From NCBI GenBank assembly GCA_002383485.1, contig DFYY01000005.1, positions 1 through 11,918 of the forward strand: a stretch of DNA of 11,918 nucleotides. The letters run 5' to 3'. Of this stretch, positions 1 through 8,233 are shown piece after piece. Below the pieces are notes generated by a model. The model had not been told where the DNA came from. It searched no databases and worked only from the letters and a program-made list of their open reading frames with translations. The stretch is from Bacteroidales bacterium UBA4070. GTDB lineage: Bacteria; Bacteroidota; Bacteroidia; Bacteroidales; VadinHA17. Both the position numbers and the translations under genes were made by a program. Each line of letters begins with the position of its first letter. The first letter of the stretch is position 1.

Positions 1-208
1 GGCAACAGTCAGGTTCACTGGGGAAGGCGGATTCAGGCCGCGCACCCTGGAGCTATTCTCAGTTGACGGGGCCAGGATACGCACGATGGCGATTCCGGCA
101 GGCATGAGGGAGGTTTCACTGGAAGGTGGGGACCTGCCCACGGGAGTTTATTATCTTAGGATTACCGAGGGGAGGTTGTCATCGGTCAGGAAGTTGGTGA
201 GGCGGTAG
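1..208 (+). CDS. C-terminal end of a secreted protein with a T9SS sorting domain (partial)
   Basis: The reading frame is open from base 2 to a TAG at 206-208 and gives 68 residues; the start lies outside the window. The tail has the layout of the type A type IX secretion C-terminal domain: a hydrophobic strand ending in a turn (LELFSVDGARI), a middle strand (REVSLEGGDLP), the hallmark L-P-x-G-x-Y-Y-L-R-I strand, and a last basic stretch ending KLVRR. In Bacteroidota this domain directs export through the outer membrane by the Por/T9SS machinery and is then usually removed. The upstream domains, and so the function of the cargo, cannot be seen. It converges on the maltose operon and is not part of it. 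The family call is fairly safe because of the combined pattern, although the stretch is short. Confidence 0.75.
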   Translation, partial: ATVRFTGEGGFRPRTLELFSVDGARIRTMAIPAGMREVSLEGGDLPTGVYYLRITEGRLSSVRKLVRR

Positions 209-419
209 CCGCGTGTTACAATGCTGGATGGCCTGCGGCCAACTAACCTGTTGTTGATCTGTCTCCTACAATTCTTCATCCCCTGCGGGGAATCATTGCG
301 TGTTGCACATAAGGCATTGTAAACCAAAGGACTACATATATATCATTGATCGTCGATCATTAAGAATTGAAAAAACCCGGTATCAACACCCGGGTTTTTC
401 ATGCAATAAACCTCATAAA
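209..419. other. Convergent intergenic region
   Basis: This 211-base gap lies between the stop codons of the partial secreted-protein gene and the alpha-amylase lipoprotein gene. Besides the terminator at 370-399 it holds two small palindromes: a TCCCC-TGC-GGGGA stem at 279-291 with no T tract after it, and a 6-bp palindrome TGATCG-T-CGATCA at 347-359. Neither has a clear role. I see no gene here; the short frames that start in it run antisense into the amylase gene. Confidence 0.7.
370..399 (-). terminator. Rho-independent terminator of the maltose operon, probably bidirectional
   Basis: A perfect 10-bp inverted repeat, AAAAACCCGG (371-380) and CCGGGTTTTT (390-399), encloses a 9-nt loop. 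Read on the minus strand it begins 21 nt after the last operon stop codon and ends in six T residues (375 to 370). On the plus strand the right arm also ends in five T residues, so it could also stop transcription from the partial gene at 1-208. The strong GC core and the position between convergent genes support it. Confidence 0.85.
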
Positions 420-1790
420 CTATTTCACCAGAACCATATATCCCCATGGCTCCAGCTGCATCTTGCGGCCCTGGGCGATCTCTACACCGGCATCCGTGAA
501 TATGTCCTTGTATGTCCCTGCGGTGCTGCCATCCTTCAGCGCCACCGTGACAGGCTTGCTGCTCATGTTGAGGATGGTTAAAACTTCGTTCTCGCCCTTC
601 ACCCTTTTGTAGGCAACGACACTCTTCTGGTTTGTCTTCAGCACATCGTACGAACCGCCCTCAATTCCATGACGCAGTGCGGGGTGGGAGGTACGAAGGT
701 GCACCAGTTTCGTGTAGAAGGGGGTAAGCTCTGTCTCCTTCCACTCTATCGGGTCACGCTTGAAGAACTCAAGCCTCTTGTCGAGGTCAGCCTCCTGCCC
801 GTTGTATAGCAGGGGCACACCGGGGACTGTGAAGAGGTAGCATGCAAATGCCTTCTGTGCATCACCCATCTTCTCATCAATTGTACCGTTCCATGAGTTC
901 TCGTCGTGGTTGGTCATGAAACGAAGCCTGTACGATTCGGGAGCATAACGCTTCAGTTCATACTGCATGATGCTGTCAAGGGATGCAGGTGCACGGTGCC
1001 CTCCGGCAACTGCATTCATCAGATGATGGTGCGCCCAGCCGTAGTTCATGTCAAAGGCACGCTCCAGCAGGTACGAATGCTCCTCATCCTCTGCAAGCAT
1101 CAGCACCGGCTTGACTGCATTGAGCTCAGTTGTAGCCCTGAACCAGAACTCCTCGGGCACGAGACCCGGGAAATCGCAGCGGTAGCCGTCAACGCCAACC
1201 TCCTCAACCCAGTACTTCATTGCACCAGCCATGTAATCCCAAAGCGGCTCGGCGGTGTAGTCGAACTGAATCACATCGGTCCAGTCAAAGGGCGAAATAA
1301 AATTGCCGAGTGAATCCTTCTCATACCATTCAGGGAATTCGGTGGCAAGTGGATTATCCCATGAAGAGTGGTTGCCCACCCAGTCGAGGATGACACGGAA
1401 TCCCATGTCATGCGCCCTGGCAACCAGAGCTTTGAAATCATCAAGGGTGCCGAACTCCGGATTGACACCCTTATAATCCTTTATGGAGTAGTAGCTGCCC
1501 AGTTCGCCCTTGCGGTTCAGCTCGCCGATAGGATATATAGGCATGAACCACAGCACGTTGACACCCAGTTCCTTCAGGCGTGGCAGCGCGCTGTCGACAC
1601 CGGCAAAGGTTCCCTCAGGGGAGAACTGCCTTACATTGATCTCGTAAAGGACCATATTGCGGGTCCAGTCAGCATGGACAACCGTTGTCTTCAGCGGCTC
1701 TATTACAGCCGCCGGTTTGGGCCGGCATGCGACCATCAGGGTGGCTGCGCCGACGAACAGGAGAATAATCTTGAAAATGTGCTCTTTCAT
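420..1790 (-). CDS. GH13 alpha-amylase family lipoprotein
   Basis: A 456-residue glycoside hydrolase of family 13, expected to cut alpha-1,4-linked glucans or maltodextrins. The N-terminus is a lipoprotein signal: basic start, hydrophobic stretch and lipobox LMVAC with the lipidated Cys22. The residues after it (RPKP) are not acidic, so the surface-export signal of SusG-type lipoproteins is not apparent and the protein may face the periplasm. All catalytic motifs are present: region I DWVGNH (136-141), region II GYRCD with nucleophile Asp206, acid/base Glu234 in MLAEDE, and region IV NHD (294-296). A short beta-sandwich C-terminal domain follows and ends in GYMVLVK. It is the last gene of the operon, 10 nt after the neopullulanase stop, with the terminator just downstream. 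No Shine-Dalgarno precedes the ATG. The GH13 subfamily and exact product are not assigned; an alpha-glucosidase or alpha-glucanotransferase cannot be excluded. Confidence 0.9.
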   Translation of the reverse strand: MKEHIFKIILLFVGAATLMVACRPKPAAVIEPLKTTVVHADWTRNMVLYEINVRQFSPEGTFAGVDSALPRLKELGVNVLWFMPIYPIGELNRKGELGSYYSIKDYKGVNPEFGTLDDFKALVARAHDMGFRVILDWVGNHSSWDNPLATEFPEWYEKDSLGNFISPFDWTDVIQFDYTAEPLWDYMAGAMKYWVEEVGVDGYRCDFPGLVPEEFWFRATTELNAVKPVLMLAEDEEHSYLLERAFDMNYGWAHHHLMNAVAGGHRAPASLDSIMQYELKRYAPESYRLRFMTNHDENSWNGTIDEKMGDAQKAFACYLFTVPGVPLLYNGQEADLDKRLEFFKRDPIEWKETELTPFYTKLVHLRTSHPALRHGIEGGSYDVLKTNQKSVVAYKRVKGENEVLTILNMSSKPVTVALKDGSTAGTYKDIFTDAGVEIAQGRKMQLEPWGYMVLVK

Positions 1791-1800
1791 AGTGGTAAGG

Positions 1801-3642
1801 TTATTTTAGTTCAATAATCATTGCTGTTTTCGGGGCGATTGTGAATGAATCCAGGCTTTCGATCTCCTTCCCGGAGATGATCTCCTTCCCGGCCGTGAAT
1901 CCTTCGAGTGATTCAGCGTATTTTCCGCCGGGGACCGTCTTGCTTTCCGTGTCATTAAGGTTAATGATCACCATAACACTCTCCTTGCAGTTGTACCTGA
2001 AGTAGACGTACAGACCGTCATTCGGGATGTAGTGCTTAAGCTTGCCGGTATGGATAACCTCCTTCGCCTTGCGCCAGTTCAGTATCCGTTTTGTAAATTC
2101 AAGCGCCTCCTTCTCCTGCTCTGAGAGACCTGTCCCGGCGATAACGCTCTTCGTGTCACCCGGCCATCCTCCCGGGAAATCCTCCCTGAGCCATCCGTCA
2201 CCCCTGCTTTTGTCACCCTCCATGACGATCTCGCTGCCGTAATAGAGCTGGGGTATGCCTCTCGTGGTCATTATGAAGCTGAGGCCCATTTTGTATGCAT
2301 CCAGGCTTTTGCCTGTCTGGGTGTAAAACCTTGTCATATCGTGATTGTCAAGGAATATGACATTTCTGAGCGGTTCGGGGTAGAGAAAGTCCTGTGAGAG
2401 CAGGTTGTACAGCCTCGACAGTGCGTCAGTTGGATTTAGCTTGCCCTCGAAAGCCCTGTGTGTGGCAAAGCACAACGGCAGGTCTGTCAGCGAGGGCAGG
2501 TTGGACCTGTACCCGTCAGGATTTACCTTGTTCAGCGCCCAGTATGAGGAAAGTGCGGGGTCATCATACCAGACCTCCCCGACAATAAAGAATCCCGGGA
2601 ACTCCTCCTCGACCCGTTTGGCCCATCTTGCCATCATGTCAGGCTGCGGATAGGGGTGGGTATCCATCCGGATGCCGTCGAGGTCGCTGAAGGCGATCCA
2701 CCAGAGGCTGGTCTGGATGAGGTATGTCTCAACCAGCGGGTTGCTCTGGTTCAGGTCAGGCATTGTAATATCGAACCACCCCTTCTCCATCAGCATTTTG
2801 TCGATCTCCGATGCATAGGGGTCCATGTATGTGGATGCCCGGTAGTTGGTGCGGGTGAACTTATCGAACTGGTGGATCCAGTCTTTCGACGGGAGCTCCT
2901 TCATCCACCAGTGAAATGATCCTATATGATTGAAAATCATGTCCATGACCACCTTCATTCCCCTTTTGTGTGCTTCGGCCACCAACTCTTTAAACTCATC
3001 ATTTGTTCCGTAGCGCGGATCGGATTTGTAATAATCAGTGGTTGAGTAGCCGTGGTATGATGAGTGGTGTTGGTTGTTCTCGAGGAAGGGATTGAGCCAA
3101 ATCCCCGTTACCCCCAGGGAGTTCAGGTAGTCAAGGTGACTGATGATTCCCTTCAGGTCTCCGCCGTGCCTGCCGCCGGGATTGGAACGGTTTAACTGCT
3201 CTGTCATGCCTGCGACATTGTCATTGGCAGTATCGCCGTTGGCGAAGCGGTCAGGCATCAGCAGGTAGATCACATCGGAAGAGTTGAGCCCCCTCGCGGG
3301 ACCGGCCGGCCTGGCCAGGAGAGGATAACTGTGTGTCAGCGTCTTCTTTCCGCTGGTGAATGTCAGTGTTACCGTACCGGGAGCAGCATCGTCCGAGATA
3401 TTGAGATTCACAAAGAGATAGTTCGGGTTTTCGGTGCGGACAAGGGTCTTCACCTCCACGCCCGTATAATCTGTCTTCACATCGTATGAACCGATCTCTT
3501 TACCGTAAACCATCAACTGCAGGGCATCGTTCTTCATGCCTGTGAACCATGAGGGGGGATCGATCCGCTCAATCACCTGTGCATGTAACGGCAGCTGTGC
3601 CGCGAGCATCAGTAAAACCAGTGTCTGGATTGTTCTTTTCAT
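1801..3642 (-). CDS. susA: Periplasmic GH13 neopullulanase / cyclomaltodextrinase, SusA-like
   Basis: A 613-residue secreted GH13 enzyme resembling Bacteroides SusA, which breaks maltooligosaccharides, cyclodextrins or pullulan in the periplasm. The first 22 residues form a Sec signal peptide ending LPLHAQ, with no lipobox. A beta-sandwich N-terminal domain (about 23-110, the cyclomaltodextrinase N-domain type) precedes the TIM barrel. Visible motifs are region I DMIFNH (234-239), region V MPDLN (294-298), typical of the neopullulanase branch, region II GIRMD with nucleophile Asp327, acid/base Glu356 in IVGEVW, and region IV NHD (433-435). A C-terminal sandwich ends in MIIELK. The frame is open further upstream to 3837, but that extension lies inside the phosphorylase gene. 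The ATG at 3642 overlaps the phosphorylase stop by one base (TAATG) and gives the signal peptide, so it is preferred. The SusA name is by family and context, not by a search. Confidence 0.92.
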   Translation of the reverse strand: MKRTIQTLVLLMLAAQLPLHAQVIERIDPPSWFTGMKNDALQLMVYGKEIGSYDVKTDYTGVEVKTLVRTENPNYLFVNLNISDDAAPGTVTLTFTSGKKTLTHSYPLLARPAGPARGLNSSDVIYLLMPDRFANGDTANDNVAGMTEQLNRSNPGGRHGGDLKGIISHLDYLNSLGVTGIWLNPFLENNQHHSSYHGYSTTDYYKSDPRYGTNDEFKELVAEAHKRGMKVVMDMIFNHIGSFHWWMKELPSKDWIHQFDKFTRTNYRASTYMDPYASEIDKMLMEKGWFDITMPDLNQSNPLVETYLIQTSLWWIAFSDLDGIRMDTHPYPQPDMMARWAKRVEEEFPGFFIVGEVWYDDPALSSYWALNKVNPDGYRSNLPSLTDLPLCFATHRAFEGKLNPTDALSRLYNLLSQDFLYPEPLRNVIFLDNHDMTRFYTQTGKSLDAYKMGLSFIMTTRGIPQLYYGSEIVMEGDKSRGDGWLREDFPGGWPGDTKSVIAGTGLSEQEKEALEFTKRILNWRKAKEVIHTGKLKHYIPNDGLYVYFRYNCKESVMVIINLNDTESKTVPGGKYAESLEGFTAGKEIISGKEIESLDSFTIAPKTAMIIELK

Positions 3643-5954
3643 TATTTGTCGAATCTTTTTTCTTCCCCGGGCTGCAATGTCATCTGCTCTCCGTAAACAG
3701 CCAGCGGAATGGCAGCCTGGGACAGGTTGACCACGTTGACTTTGGCGCCGTTGACGTCCACCCTGAGGGGGTTGTTTCTGTACCTGATTATGAATGAGTA
3801 TGACTGCCATGCGGCGGGGATGACCGGGTTGAAGCATACTCTGTCATTGCGTATCCGCATACCGCCGAAACCCTCCACAATGGCAAGCCATGTGCCGGCC
3901 ATGCTGGTAATGTGCAGTCCGTCCTTGACCTCCCGGTTGTAGTCGTCAAGATCAAGCCTTGCAGTGCGCAGGTAGAGTCTATAGGCACTTTGGGTGTCAT
4001 GGAGCCGTGCAGCCAGTACTGAATGGATGCTGGCTGAGAGGGATGACTCATGCACGCATCGGGGCTCATAGAAGTCGAAGTTGCGCCTGATCGTCTCCTC
4101 GGTGAATTCATCCTCGAAGAAGTAGATGCCCTGGAGCACGTCTGCCTGCTTGATGAACACAGAACGGAGAATGCGGTCCCACGACCAGTGCTGGTTGAGA
4201 GGCCTCTCAGCCTGGTCAAGGTCTTTCACTGTCTGCTGAACCTTATCCATGAAGCCGTCCTGCTGCAGGAAGATGCCAAGGTCATGATGCACCGGAAAGT
4301 ACATGTTATTAATGATCTCCTTCCAGAGGCTCAGTTCGCACTGTGTATCGAGGCGGGTGCGGGTGACAACCGAGTTGTACTTCACCAGGCTGGTCGACTT
4401 CAGCCATTCAAGTGTATCGGAGGTATACTTCAGGGTCCAGTGCGCCAGTGTATTGGTGTACCAGTTATTGTTGACGTTGTTTTCGTACTCGTTCGGACCC
4501 GTGACTCCCAGGATGACATACTGGTTCTTCTCCTGTGAGAAGCTGCTGCGCTGTGCCCAGAATCTTGATATTGCAATAAGCACCTCAAGACCATACTCCG
4601 CGAGGTAATTCTGGTCGCCGGTGTGCCTGACATAGTTGAAGATGGCAAATGCTATTGCGCCGTTACGGTGAATCTCCTCGAAGGTTATCTCCCACTCGTT
4701 GTGGCACTCTTCGCCGTTCATGGTGACCATGGGATAGAGCGCTGCCCCATTTGTAAATCCGAGCTTGCGGGCGTTCTCGATGGCTTTTTCGAGGTGCTTG
4801 TATCTGTATATGAGCAGATTACGTGCAACGTGCGTGTCAGCGGTGCTGAGATAGAAGGGGAATGCGAAGGCTTCGGTATCCCAGTAGGTGCTGCCGCCGT
4901 ATTTCTCTCCCGTGAATCCCTTGGGTCCGATGTTGAGGCGGGGATCCTCGCCTGTATAGGTCTGGTTGAGATGGAAGATGTTGAAGCGGATGCCCTGCTG
5001 GGCAGCGATGTCACCTTTAATGACAATGTCACCGTGTTCCCACTTCTTCTCCCATGCTCCGCGATGATCTGCAAGCATTGCATCGAAACCCTTTGCGGCC
5101 GCATCGCCGGCTGTGCTCATTGCTTTATCAGCCAGGCCTTCAGCCGGATGGTTAAATGAGGAAAGTACTGCTGCGTATTTGATGATTGTAAAAGTGTCCC
5201 CGTCATCGTAGGCAGAATTGAATGCGCAGTGAGCCGTTTTATCTGTCGTGGTTATTTTCGTTGTGCCTTTCGCCGGTTTGCCGTTCAGTGCAAAGGCATT
5301 TTCCATGGCGGTGGCAACAACGAATTCAGTCTTGCGTGTCTGTGCAACCACGACTGCCCTCTTGCCGTCGCTGGCCGAGGATTCGTTTTCCCAGAACTTC
5401 TCGTCATAGTTGGCGTCCTCATTGAAGACATCGGCGTTGAGCCATGGGATGAGCTCCAGATTGCCACCTCCACCGGTTATCCTGACGGAATATCTTATAG
5501 CCGCTTTTTCAGGTTCATGCATTGAGAGGAATCGCTCTGCGACAACTTCTGCCACCCTTCCCGAGGACATCACTGCCGTGAAGGTGCGGGTCAGCAGGCC
5601 CTGCCTCATATCGAGTTCCCTGTGGAAGCTCCTTACTTCGCATTTTGCGAGGTCAAGCTCCTCTCTGTCTATGCGGACTATTATGCCGGTCCACGAGGGA
5701 GCGTTCGGCACCTTGGCAAAATATTCGGGGTAGCCCACTTTCCACCAGCCCACGACGGTTTTGTCGGGGTAGTACACCCCGGCTACGTAAGAGCCCTGAA
5801 GTGTGTCCCCGGTGTAGGTCTCCTCAAAGTTGGCCCGCTGTCCCATCATGCCGTTGCCGAGTGCAAAGATGCTCTCGGAGTCACGGCCTCGCCCGGGCTC
5901 GAATCTGGTCTCGATGATCTTCCATTCATCGGACTGAAATCGTGTATCAGTCAT
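3642..5954 (-). CDS. GH65 maltose phosphorylase
   Basis: A 770-residue cytoplasmic enzyme with no signal peptide. It belongs to glycoside hydrolase family 65, which splits maltose with inorganic phosphate into D-glucose and beta-D-glucose-1-phosphate. The N-terminal beta-sandwich domain covers roughly residues 1-270, a linker follows, and the (alpha/alpha)6 barrel holds the active site. The general acid is Glu489 in GPNEYENNVNNNWYTN, the segment most typical of maltose phosphorylases. The substrate-loop motif GEKYGGSTYWDTE (349-361) and HNEWEITFEE (418-427) are also present. A small beta-sheet C-terminal domain ends in GEEKRFDK. Length matches the usual 750-790. It starts 6 nt after the pgmB stop, and pgmB is the usual partner that takes its product. 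Trehalose or kojibiose phosphorylases share the fold; the active-site wording and the amylase neighbours favour maltose. Confidence 0.93.
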   Translation of the reverse strand: MTDTRFQSDEWKIIETRFEPGRGRDSESIFALGNGMMGQRANFEETYTGDTLQGSYVAGVYYPDKTVVGWWKVGYPEYFAKVPNAPSWTGIIVRIDREELDLAKCEVRSFHRELDMRQGLLTRTFTAVMSSGRVAEVVAERFLSMHEPEKAAIRYSVRITGGGGNLELIPWLNADVFNEDANYDEKFWENESSASDGKRAVVVAQTRKTEFVVATAMENAFALNGKPAKGTTKITTTDKTAHCAFNSAYDDGDTFTIIKYAAVLSSFNHPAEGLADKAMSTAGDAAAKGFDAMLADHRGAWEKKWEHGDIVIKGDIAAQQGIRFNIFHLNQTYTGEDPRLNIGPKGFTGEKYGGSTYWDTEAFAFPFYLSTADTHVARNLLIYRYKHLEKAIENARKLGFTNGAALYPMVTMNGEECHNEWEITFEEIHRNGAIAFAIFNYVRHTGDQNYLAEYGLEVLIAISRFWAQRSSFSQEKNQYVILGVTGPNEYENNVNNNWYTNTLAHWTLKYTSDTLEWLKSTSLVKYNSVVTRTRLDTQCELSLWKEIINNMYFPVHHDLGIFLQQDGFMDKVQQTVKDLDQAERPLNQHWSWDRILRSVFIKQADVLQGIYFFEDEFTEETIRRNFDFYEPRCVHESSLSASIHSVLAARLHDTQSAYRLYLRTARLDLDDYNREVKDGLHITSMAGTWLAIVEGFGGMRIRNDRVCFNPVIPAAWQSYSFIIRYRNNPLRVDVNGAKVNVVNLSQAAIPLAVYGEQMTLQPGEEKRFDK

Positions 5955-5960
5955 TTTGAA

Positions 5961-6608
5961 CTATAGGTTTCTCAGTTGTTTGATAGTAATTTTTCTCAGG
6001 TCGGGGATCACCAGGTCTGCTCTGCCGAGCAGCTCGGGGCTTCCCACACCGATACATTTCATTCCTCCGGCTATTGCAGCTTCAATCCCCGCCTGCGCGT
6101 CCTCGAATACTATGCATTCTGAAGGCAGTAGCTTCATCTCCTCCGCACCCTTCAGGAAAACCTCCGGATCGGGCTTGGCTTTGTGGATCTTGTTGCCATC
6201 GACTATCACGTCGAACATGCTGCGGAGTCTGATGCCGTCAAGTATGGTTCCGGCGTTTTTGCTGGCCGACCCTATGGCTGTGAGTATTCCTTCCTTTCTG
6301 AGGGCCTTCAGCAGTTTTACGCTGCCCGGGAGGATCTCATCAGGGGTCATGCCGGAGATGAACTCGACGTACCAGCCGTTCTTGCGGGCCGCCATCTCCT
6401 CCTTCTCTTTTTCGGTAGCATGAACACCGCCTTTGGCCAGGAGTATCTCCAGTGAAGCCATCCGGCTTACTCCCTTCAGTGCCTCATTGTCCTCGAGGCT
6501 GAAGACGAAGCCCAGCTCTTTCGCAAGGCGACGCCAGGCCATGAAGTGATATTTTGCAGTGTCAACGATGACCCCGTCGAGGTCGAAGATACATCCCTTC
6601 AGATCCAT
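5961..6608 (-). CDS. pgmB: beta-Phosphoglucomutase
   Basis: A 215-residue HAD-superfamily enzyme that converts beta-D-glucose-1-phosphate, the product of the next gene, into glucose-6-phosphate through a beta-glucose-1,6-bisphosphate intermediate. The phosphorylated nucleophile is Asp9 and the acid/base is Asp11, in FDLDGVIVD. Phosphate is held by Ser114 (IGSASKN) and Lys145 (HKAKPDP), and Mg2+ by Glu169 and Asp170 (FEDAQAG). The cap domain carries the LKGVSR motif with Arg49, which is characteristic of beta-PGM rather than general HAD phosphatases. These positions match the well-studied Lactococcus lactis enzyme closely. The start is firm: AGGAGG lies 5 nt before the ATG. The transporter gene stops 2 nt upstream and the phosphorylase begins 6 nt downstream. 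Confidence 0.94.
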   Translation of the reverse strand: MDLKGCIFDLDGVIVDTAKYHFMAWRRLAKELGFVFSLEDNEALKGVSRMASLEILLAKGGVHATEKEKEEMAARKNGWYVEFISGMTPDEILPGSVKLLKALRKEGILTAIGSASKNAGTILDGIRLRSMFDVIVDGNKIHKAKPDPEVFLKGAEEMKLLPSECIVFEDAQAGIEAAIAGGMKCIGVGSPELLGRADLVIPDLRKITIKQLRNL

Positions 6609-6610
6609 GC

Positions 6611-8188
6611 TTACCTCCTGTCGTCGACGTCATTAACGAATTTCACGGCAAGCGCGGCGATAATCATCGAGACGCCTCCGGTCACCAGTGCCAGCATCGT
6701 ATTGCCTCCGAAGAGATGCTTTACCATGCTGCCCAAAATGCTGGCTGCAAGTATCTGCGGGATAACGATGAAGAAGTTGAAGATGCCCATGTATATTCCC
6801 ATCTTGTTATGCGGCAGAGAGCCGGTAAGGATAGCATAGGGCATTGAGAGTATGCTTGCCCATGCAAGCCCTATGCCCAGCATCGGGAGGATCAGCATGC
6901 CCGGTGTCTGAATAAGACTGATTGACATAAGGCTCAGTCCGCCGATAAGTAGACAGATTGTGTGGGTCAGCTTGCGGGAGGTGTACTTTGCCAGTACCGG
7001 CAGCAGGAAGGCTACCAGAGCCGCAAAGCCGTTATAGACTCCGAAGAGCACTCCCACCCAGTTGGCGCCCTCGTTGTATGCCAGCGAGGTGGTATCAGAG
7101 GTTCCGTAAATTTTTGAGGTCACTGCTGAGGTCGTGTATATCCAGAGCGAGAAGAGGGCAAACCATGTAAAGAACTGCACCACAGCCAGCTGCCCCATTG
7201 TTGAGGGCATGTGCCTGAGATCGGTGAGTATACTGTTCAGGCCGTTACTGCCTTTACCGGCCGATTTCAGCCAGCCTGCTATGATTTGCAGCAGTCCGAA
7301 GATGGAGACACCGCCGGTAACGACATAGAGCTCCTTCTCCAGGTTGGTCCTTGAGAGGATGAAGGTGAGTACAACGCCAACAGACAGCCATATGATACCA
7401 GGACGGTAGAAATTGACCTCCTTCCCGGATTCAGCGGACGAAACATGGCCGGTCTGGCCTGCCTCCGGTGCTGTCGCAGGAGCTGGTTTATCTTCCGGGA
7501 GTTCACCGCGGGCAATCCTTTCCCCTTTTTCAAACTCTTCAAGCTCAGCGGGTGAATACTCCTTTGTGCGGATTATGGTCCACAGCACCGCCAGTAGGAG
7601 CACAGCAGCTCCAATATAGAACGAGAGCTTCAGGTTGAATGGTATCAGCTTGCCCTCGGCGGGTACTTCAGGCACATTGAACCAGTTTGCAAGAATCCAC
7701 GGCAGGAAACTACCGATAACGGCACCTATGCCAATGAAAAAACTCTGCATGGCAAACCCCGACGTTCGCTGCTCGGATGAGAGCATGTCACCCACAAACG
7801 CACGGAATGGCTCCATCGAGATGTTTATAGAGGCATCCATGATCCATAACATCACTGTGGCAAAGATCCACGAGGGAGAATTTGTGATGATGGCCAGTGC
7901 CATTGAGGCCAGTATGGCACCGGTGAGGAAATAGGGACGCCGGCGGCCAAGACGGTTCCATGTGCGGTCACTCATGTGCCCGACTATCGGCTGCACGAGC
8001 AGGCCGGTGACCGGCGCCGCAATCCAGAGAATGGGGATGTTGTCAATCTCGGCTCCCAGGGTCTGAAAGATACGGCTCACATTGCCGTTCTGCAGGGCAA
8101 AACCAAACTGGATGCCCAGAAAACCAAAACTCATGTTCCAAATCTGCCACCGGGAGAGCCTCGGCTTGCGTCTGTAGATCACATTCAT
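6611..8188 (-). CDS. MFS sugar transporter of the SLC45/GPH type, probable maltose importer
   Basis: A 525-residue polytopic inner-membrane protein, probably a proton-coupled disaccharide symporter. The start shows the signature of plant sucrose carriers and animal SLC45 proteins: GIQFGFALQ (25-33), then GLLVQPIVGHMSDR (62-75) running into NRLGRRRP (78-85). About twelve hydrophobic segments are seen. A hydrophilic central loop (about 208-260) contains a Pro/Ala-rich stretch (DKPAPATAPEAG) between the two halves. The following genes, beta-PGM and maltose phosphorylase, point to maltose as the cargo, possibly with short maltodextrins. The frame is open up to a TTG at 8236, but that TTG lies in the likely -7 promoter element, so the ATG at 8188 is chosen; it gives the expected short basic N-terminus (MNVIYRRKPRLSRW). 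Substrate is inferred from context only. Confidence 0.9.
   Translation of the reverse strand: MNVIYRRKPRLSRWQIWNMSFGFLGIQFGFALQNGNVSRIFQTLGAEIDNIPILWIAAPVTGLLVQPIVGHMSDRTWNRLGRRRPYFLTGAILASMALAIITNSPSWIFATVMLWIMDASINISMEPFRAFVGDMLSSEQRTSGFAMQSFFIGIGAVIGSFLPWILANWFNVPEVPAEGKLIPFNLKLSFYIGAAVLLLAVLWTIIRTKEYSPAELEEFEKGERIARGELPEDKPAPATAPEAGQTGHVSSAESGKEVNFYRPGIIWLSVGVVLTFILSRTNLEKELYVVTGGVSIFGLLQIIAGWLKSAGKGSNGLNSILTDLRHMPSTMGQLAVVQFFTWFALFSLWIYTTSAVTSKIYGTSDTTSLAYNEGANWVGVLFGVYNGFAALVAFLLPVLAKYTSRKLTHTICLLIGGLSLMSISLIQTPGMLILPMLGIGLAWASILSMPYAILTGSLPHNKMGIYMGIFNFFIVIPQILAASILGSMVKHLFGGNTMLALVTGGVSMIIAALAVKFVNDVDDRR
6614..6619 (-). promoter_or_regulatory. Shine-Dalgarno of pgmB inside the transporter gene end
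   Basis: The minus strand reads AGGAGGTAAGCATG. A full AGGAGG, formed by the last two Arg codons of the transporter, is followed by its TAA stop and, two bases later, the pgmB ATG. The 5-nt spacing is near ideal. The other starts in this window lack such a site, as is usual in Bacteroidota, so pgmB may be translated more strongly or be coupled to the transporter. Confidence 0.7.
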
Positions 8189-8233
8189 GGTATGTTTGAA
8201 GTTAATTTTGTTACCCTGTTCCGTTAACCTATT

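Noticed and set aside
279..291. TCCCC-TGC-GGGGA hairpin after the partial secreted-protein gene
   Set aside because: Short stem without a T tract; the stronger hairpin at 370-399 explains termination better.
347..359. TGATCG-T-CGATCA palindrome
   Set aside because: It lies between two convergent gene ends, far from any promoter; a 6-bp arm is likely by chance.
3643..3837. A 65-residue N-terminal extension of the SusA-like frame
   Set aside because: It overlaps the phosphorylase coding end, is rich in Arg/Gln/Pro of shadow type, and would bury the clear signal peptide that starts at 3642.
4050..4538. 162-codon plus-strand open frame
   Set aside because: Antisense shadow of the same GH65 gene, with no recognisable domain.
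4623..5159. 178-codon plus-strand open frame
   Set aside because: It lies wholly antisense to the GH65 gene, whose motifs are intact; there is no promoter or family resemblance, and long antisense frames are common in GC-rich codon patterns.
5956..6423. 155-codon plus-strand open frame over pgmB
   Set aside because: Antisense to an intact beta-phosphoglucomutase; Ser/Pro-rich shadow composition.
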